Shown piece by piece: positions 61,464 to 64,000 of a stretch of 64,000 nt of DNA. Location of the stretch: positions 12,261 to 76,260 of the forward strand of contig CAZUMW010000019.1 in assembly GCA_964621615.1 (NCBI GenBank), in the 5' to 3' direction. The first letter of the stretch is position 1, and the number at the start of each line of letters is the position of its first letter. The notes beneath the pieces were generated by a model that searched no databases, had not been told where the DNA came from, and worked only from the letters and a program-made list of their open reading frames with translations. The DNA comes from CAZUMW01 sp964621615 (GTDB taxonomy: Bacteria; Desulfobacterota; WTBG01; CAIYCZ01; CAIRTM01). Both the position numbers and the translations under genes were made by a program.

Positions 61464-62981
61464 ATGCTACAAAAAACCGGTTTTGATAATGACCTCTACC
61501 TGCGCGAGCAGACCGACGCTATTGTTGACCGCATAAAGAAATTCGATAATAAGCTGTATCTGGAATTCGGCGGCAAGCTGCTGTTTGATTACCATGCGGC
61601 CCGGGTCCTTCCCGGCTTTGACCCCGATGTCAAAATGCGGCTTCTGGAAAAACTGAAGGACAAGGCTGATATTATCCTGTGTATATTTGCTGGTGATATC
61701 GAGCGGAAAAAGGTCCGCGCCGACTTCGGCATTACTTATGACTCCGATGCGCTTAAGCTTATTGACGATTTAAAAGAATGGGGCATAGATATCACGGCGG
61801 TTGTTATTACACGCTTTGACGATCAGCCGGCTGCAAAAGTTTTTAAAAACAAGCTGCAGCGCCGCGGCATCAAAGTCTATGTTCACCGATATACAAGGGG
61901 ATATCCAACGGATATTGACGTAATTGTCAGCGACGAAGGATACGGGGCCAACGAATATATAGAAACCGAAAACCAGCTGGTCGTTGTGACAGGTCCCGGC
62001 CCGGGCAGCGGCAAGCTTGCAACCTGCCTCTCGCAGCTGTACCATGAACACAAACGAAACATACATGCCGGCTATGCTAAATTCGAAACCTTTCCCATAT
62101 GGAGCATTCCCCTTAAGCATCCTGTTAACATTGCATATGAGGCCGCAACCGCCGATATCCAGGACTACAACCAGATAGACCCGTTTCATCTTGAAGCCTA
62201 TCAGGAAACAGCCATTAATTATAACAGGGATGTTGAGGTGTTCCCCGTGCTGAAAAGAATACTTGAAAGGATTTCAGGTGAGAAATCCATGTATAACTCG
62301 CCGACGGATATGGGGGTCAACAAAGCCGGATTTGCTATTGTTGATGATGTGGCCGTTCAGGAGGCAGCCAGGCAGGAAATTATCCGCAGATACTTGCGCT
62401 ACAGCTGTGAGTACAAAATGGGCTTTGTCGATCAGGAGACCGTGCAGCGGGTTGAGCTTCTCATGAGGGAGCTCAATATCGATGCCAATGAGCGGTGCGT
62501 TATAGCAGGCGCCCGCGAGGCTGCCCTGGAAGCCGAAAGAAAGCAGGAGGGGCATGAAGGCATTTTTTGCGGAGCAGCTATTATGCTTAAAGACGGCACG
62601 ATAATTACCGGACACAATTCGCCGCTTATGCATGCCGCATCAAGCCTGGTGATAAAAGCCGCAAAACATCTTTCCGACATACCGCAAAAGATCCACCTGC
62701 TGCCCCAAAACATCATTGAATCCATATCGAAATTCAAAGAGCATACGCTTAAGAGTAAAAACACGAGCCTGAACCTGGATGAAGCGCTTATCGCGCTGAG
62801 TATCAGCGCAATGTCAAATCCTGCCGCCCAGCTTGCCATTGAAAAAATTTCAGCGCTCAAAGACTGTGAAATGCACATCACACACATTCCCACACGAGGA
62901 GATGAGGAGGGGCTGAGAAAGCTTGGGATTAACGTGACCAGCGATGCAAATTTCCCCAGCAATAATTTATTTATCGTTTAG
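61464..62981 (+). CDS. DUF1846 family protein
   Basis: 505 residues from ATG 61464, with AAAGGAA 7 nt upstream; a TTG at 61458 lies too close to that site. The family pattern is seen throughout: YLEFGGKLLFDYHAARVLPG, IVSDEGYGANEYIET, VVVTGPGPGSGKLATCLSQLY, and IIMLKDG-type C-terminal part. The GPGPGSGKLA loop resembles a nucleotide-binding site. Function is not established; structures exist in Gram-positive members. Monocistronic here. Confidence 0.9.
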   Translation: MLQKTGFDNDLYLREQTDAIVDRIKKFDNKLYLEFGGKLLFDYHAARVLPGFDPDVKMRLLEKLKDKADIILCIFAGDIERKKVRADFGITYDSDALKLIDDLKEWGIDITAVVITRFDDQPAAKVFKNKLQRRGIKVYVHRYTRGYPTDIDVIVSDEGYGANEYIETENQLVVVTGPGPGSGKLATCLSQLYHEHKRNIHAGYAKFETFPIWSIPLKHPVNIAYEAATADIQDYNQIDPFHLEAYQETAINYNRDVEVFPVLKRILERISGEKSMYNSPTDMGVNKAGFAIVDDVAVQEAARQEIIRRYLRYSCEYKMGFVDQETVQRVELLMRELNIDANERCVIAGAREAALEAERKQEGHEGIFCGAAIMLKDGTIITGHNSPLMHAASSLVIKAAKHLSDIPQKIHLLPQNIIESISKFKEHTLKSKNTSLNLDEALIALSISAMSNPAAQLAIEKISALKDCEMHITHIPTRGDEEGLRKLGINVTSDANFPSNNLFIV

Positions 62982-63213
62982 CGGCAGGCTCTTGAGTGTC
63001 TTGAAGCTTTTTTTGCGTTAACCCCCTTTTTTTATTATCCTGAAAATTTTTTTGCTGCTCCTGCTTTGTTTTTGCCTGAAATTCAGGAAATGCGGTTCCC
63101 AACGGAGAGCGCTTCAGATATTTTGCGAGATTGGCTTTGCGCATAGGCATACAATAACCCGCATGCACCGGACATGCATGCGATGAATGATTTTTAAAAA
63201 AGGAGAGCCAGGC

Positions 63214-63786
63214 ATGAACAGCATAAAATCAAAAGCAGCCATCAAGAAAGAGATTATAGAGTACCTTAATGAAACGTCCGGGCAAATCGATCCCAAGCCG
63301 GGTAAATACAGCTGCGGCATAAAGCATGGCAATGCACTGGTGCTTGCCACGTCTTATAAGGATTTTCCCCGTGCCACGGCGGTGGAGTTTTTCAACGAAG
63401 GGCTGACTATCTACATTTTTGGAGAGCCCGGGGGCAAAATAGCAAATATCAAAAGAAATGACAACGTATCCGCTTTTATTTATGAGCCGACCGATCACTC
63501 AAAATTTCAAAGATACCTTCAGATTTTTGCTAAAGCTGAGCTTATCACTCTTAAAAATAATGCAAAGCTTTTTCGGGCCAAGGCGCGGAAGTGGGGATTG
63601 TATACGGCCGGACAAAACATGGCAAAGTCATATATACAGGAACAGAACCTGTCTGATAAAGAGGGAGAGGAGTTAATTAAGAAGGCGATTTCGGCGCTTA
63701 ACCTGATTAAGTTGTCGCCATATCATATTATTTTAAAAGAAAAATATCCTGATATTTCTACAAAAACGTATGAATGGAAAAAATAG
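63214..63786 (+). CDS. Pyridoxamine 5'-phosphate oxidase-like flavin-binding protein
   Basis: 190 residues from ATG 63214 (AAGGAGAG upstream). A split-barrel PNPOx-like domain at about 30-150 (LVLATSYKDFPRATAVEFFNEG, IYIFGEPGGKIANIK, VSAFIYEP) probably binds FMN or F420-like flavin. No heme-utilisation signature. Substrate unknown; cytoplasmic. Alone before the tRNA gene. Confidence 0.78.
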   Translation: MNSIKSKAAIKKEIIEYLNETSGQIDPKPGKYSCGIKHGNALVLATSYKDFPRATAVEFFNEGLTIYIFGEPGGKIANIKRNDNVSAFIYEPTDHSKFQRYLQIFAKAELITLKNNAKLFRAKARKWGLYTAGQNMAKSYIQEQNLSDKEGEELIKKAISALNLIKLSPYHIILKEKYPDISTKTYEWKK

Positions 63787-63886
63787 CAGGTAAGGCGCTG
63801 TGCGGTTAAAATAGCAGCTTGTGCTGCGGCAGCAGTGCGGGTAATGCTGCACATGATTTTTTTTGCTACAGGCGTTTTTTTCTTAA

Positions 63887-63915
63887 TTGACATCCCCGTT
63901 TTAATGAGATATATA
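63887..63915 (+). promoter_or_regulatory. tRNA-Val promoter
   Basis: TTGACA (63887-63892), 17 bp, TATATA (63910-63915), about 30 nt upstream of the tRNA. A second -10 reading is TATAAT (63912-63917) with a 19-bp spacer. Confidence 0.65.
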
Positions 63916-63945
63916 ATATAAATTTAGAGCATACAGCCTATATCA

Positions 63946-64000
63946 GGGCGGTTAGCTCAGTTGGGAGAGCATCGGCCTTACAAGCCGAGGGTCACTGGTT
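63946..64000 (+). tRNA. tRNA-Val (anticodon TAC), 3' end cut by the window
   Basis: GGGCGGTTAGCTCAGTTGGG gives the acceptor 5' strand and D-arm; the anticodon arm TCGGC-CTTACAA-GCCGA shows anticodon TAC (63979-63981). The window ends in the T-arm (GGTT), so the acceptor 3' strand is not visible. Confidence 0.93.

Noticed and set aside
63946..64000. tRNA-Val as an integration (att) site
   Set aside because: No integrase gene and no repeat of the tRNA 3' end can be seen, because the window stops inside the gene.

Overview
The window is a single Gram-negative bacterial scaffold piece that ends inside a tRNA gene and carries one 10-N assembly gap. Lipoproteins, outer-membrane porin-like and RND proteins, a fused sigma-54 sensor/activator, ferredoxin-type oxidoreductases, c-type cytochromes and a PerR-type peroxide/sulfane-sulfur gene set point to an anaerobic or microaerophilic proteobacterium, plausibly a Desulfobacterota (deltaproteobacterial) lineage. 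That placement is inference: no rRNA or marker gene is present. Several genes have an archaeal flavour (UPF0282-like metallohydrolase, ERCC4-type nuclease).

1-11.9 kb is a defence island. A type I restriction-modification locus (hsdR 3' end, hsdM, hsdS) runs without a break into three accessory genes: an OLD-type ATPase/TOPRIM nuclease, a 1330-residue fusion of an HsdM-like methylase with a single specificity domain and a STAND/AAA-like ATPase, and a second ATPase with a different C-terminus. All junctions are 14 nt or less or are stop/start overlaps, so this looks like one translationally coupled operon. The methylase part of the fusion has CPPW where NPPY-type catalysis is expected. This is the best candidate in the window for an undescribed system. 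A HicAB toxin-antitoxin pair and broken gene scraps follow.

12-20 kb holds an MFS transporter, an MBL-fold protein, a secreted protein of unknown function, a ferredoxin-fused aldo/keto reductase, one copy of a dispersed repeat of about 200 bp, and a four-domain rhodanese lipoprotein in which only the last domain keeps the catalytic cysteine.

20.8-41 kb is led by an all-in-one histidine kinase/receiver/sigma-54 activator. A sigma-54-type promoter with upstream inverted repeats lies just beyond it, in front of a beta-propeller/hydrolase lipoprotein. Then come an SDR protein, a possible bilin-reductase-fold protein, a flavin reductase-like protein, an alpha/beta hydrolase, an old-yellow-enzyme-type reductase, and a DUF1302 / DUF1329 / YCF48 / RND export-type set. 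Together these look like envelope handling and reduction or hydrolysis of a hydrophobic substrate.

42-58 kb contains nrnA (N-terminus overlapping the second repeat copy), a catalase interrupted by the assembly gap, a nuclease/phosphatase plus phospholipase D-like pair, and a stress block: di-heme cytochrome c peroxidase, PerR/Fur regulator with a promoter and Fur-like box, peroxiredoxin, persulfide dioxygenase-rhodanese protein and a di-haem cytochrome. A histidine-kinase pseudogene sits before the regulator.

58-64 kb has a VapBC module with a near-consensus promoter, a RelA/SpoT-type synthetase fused to TPRs, an ERCC4/HhH nuclease, a DUF1846 protein, a PNPOx-like flavoprotein, and tRNA-Val(TAC) cut by the window end.
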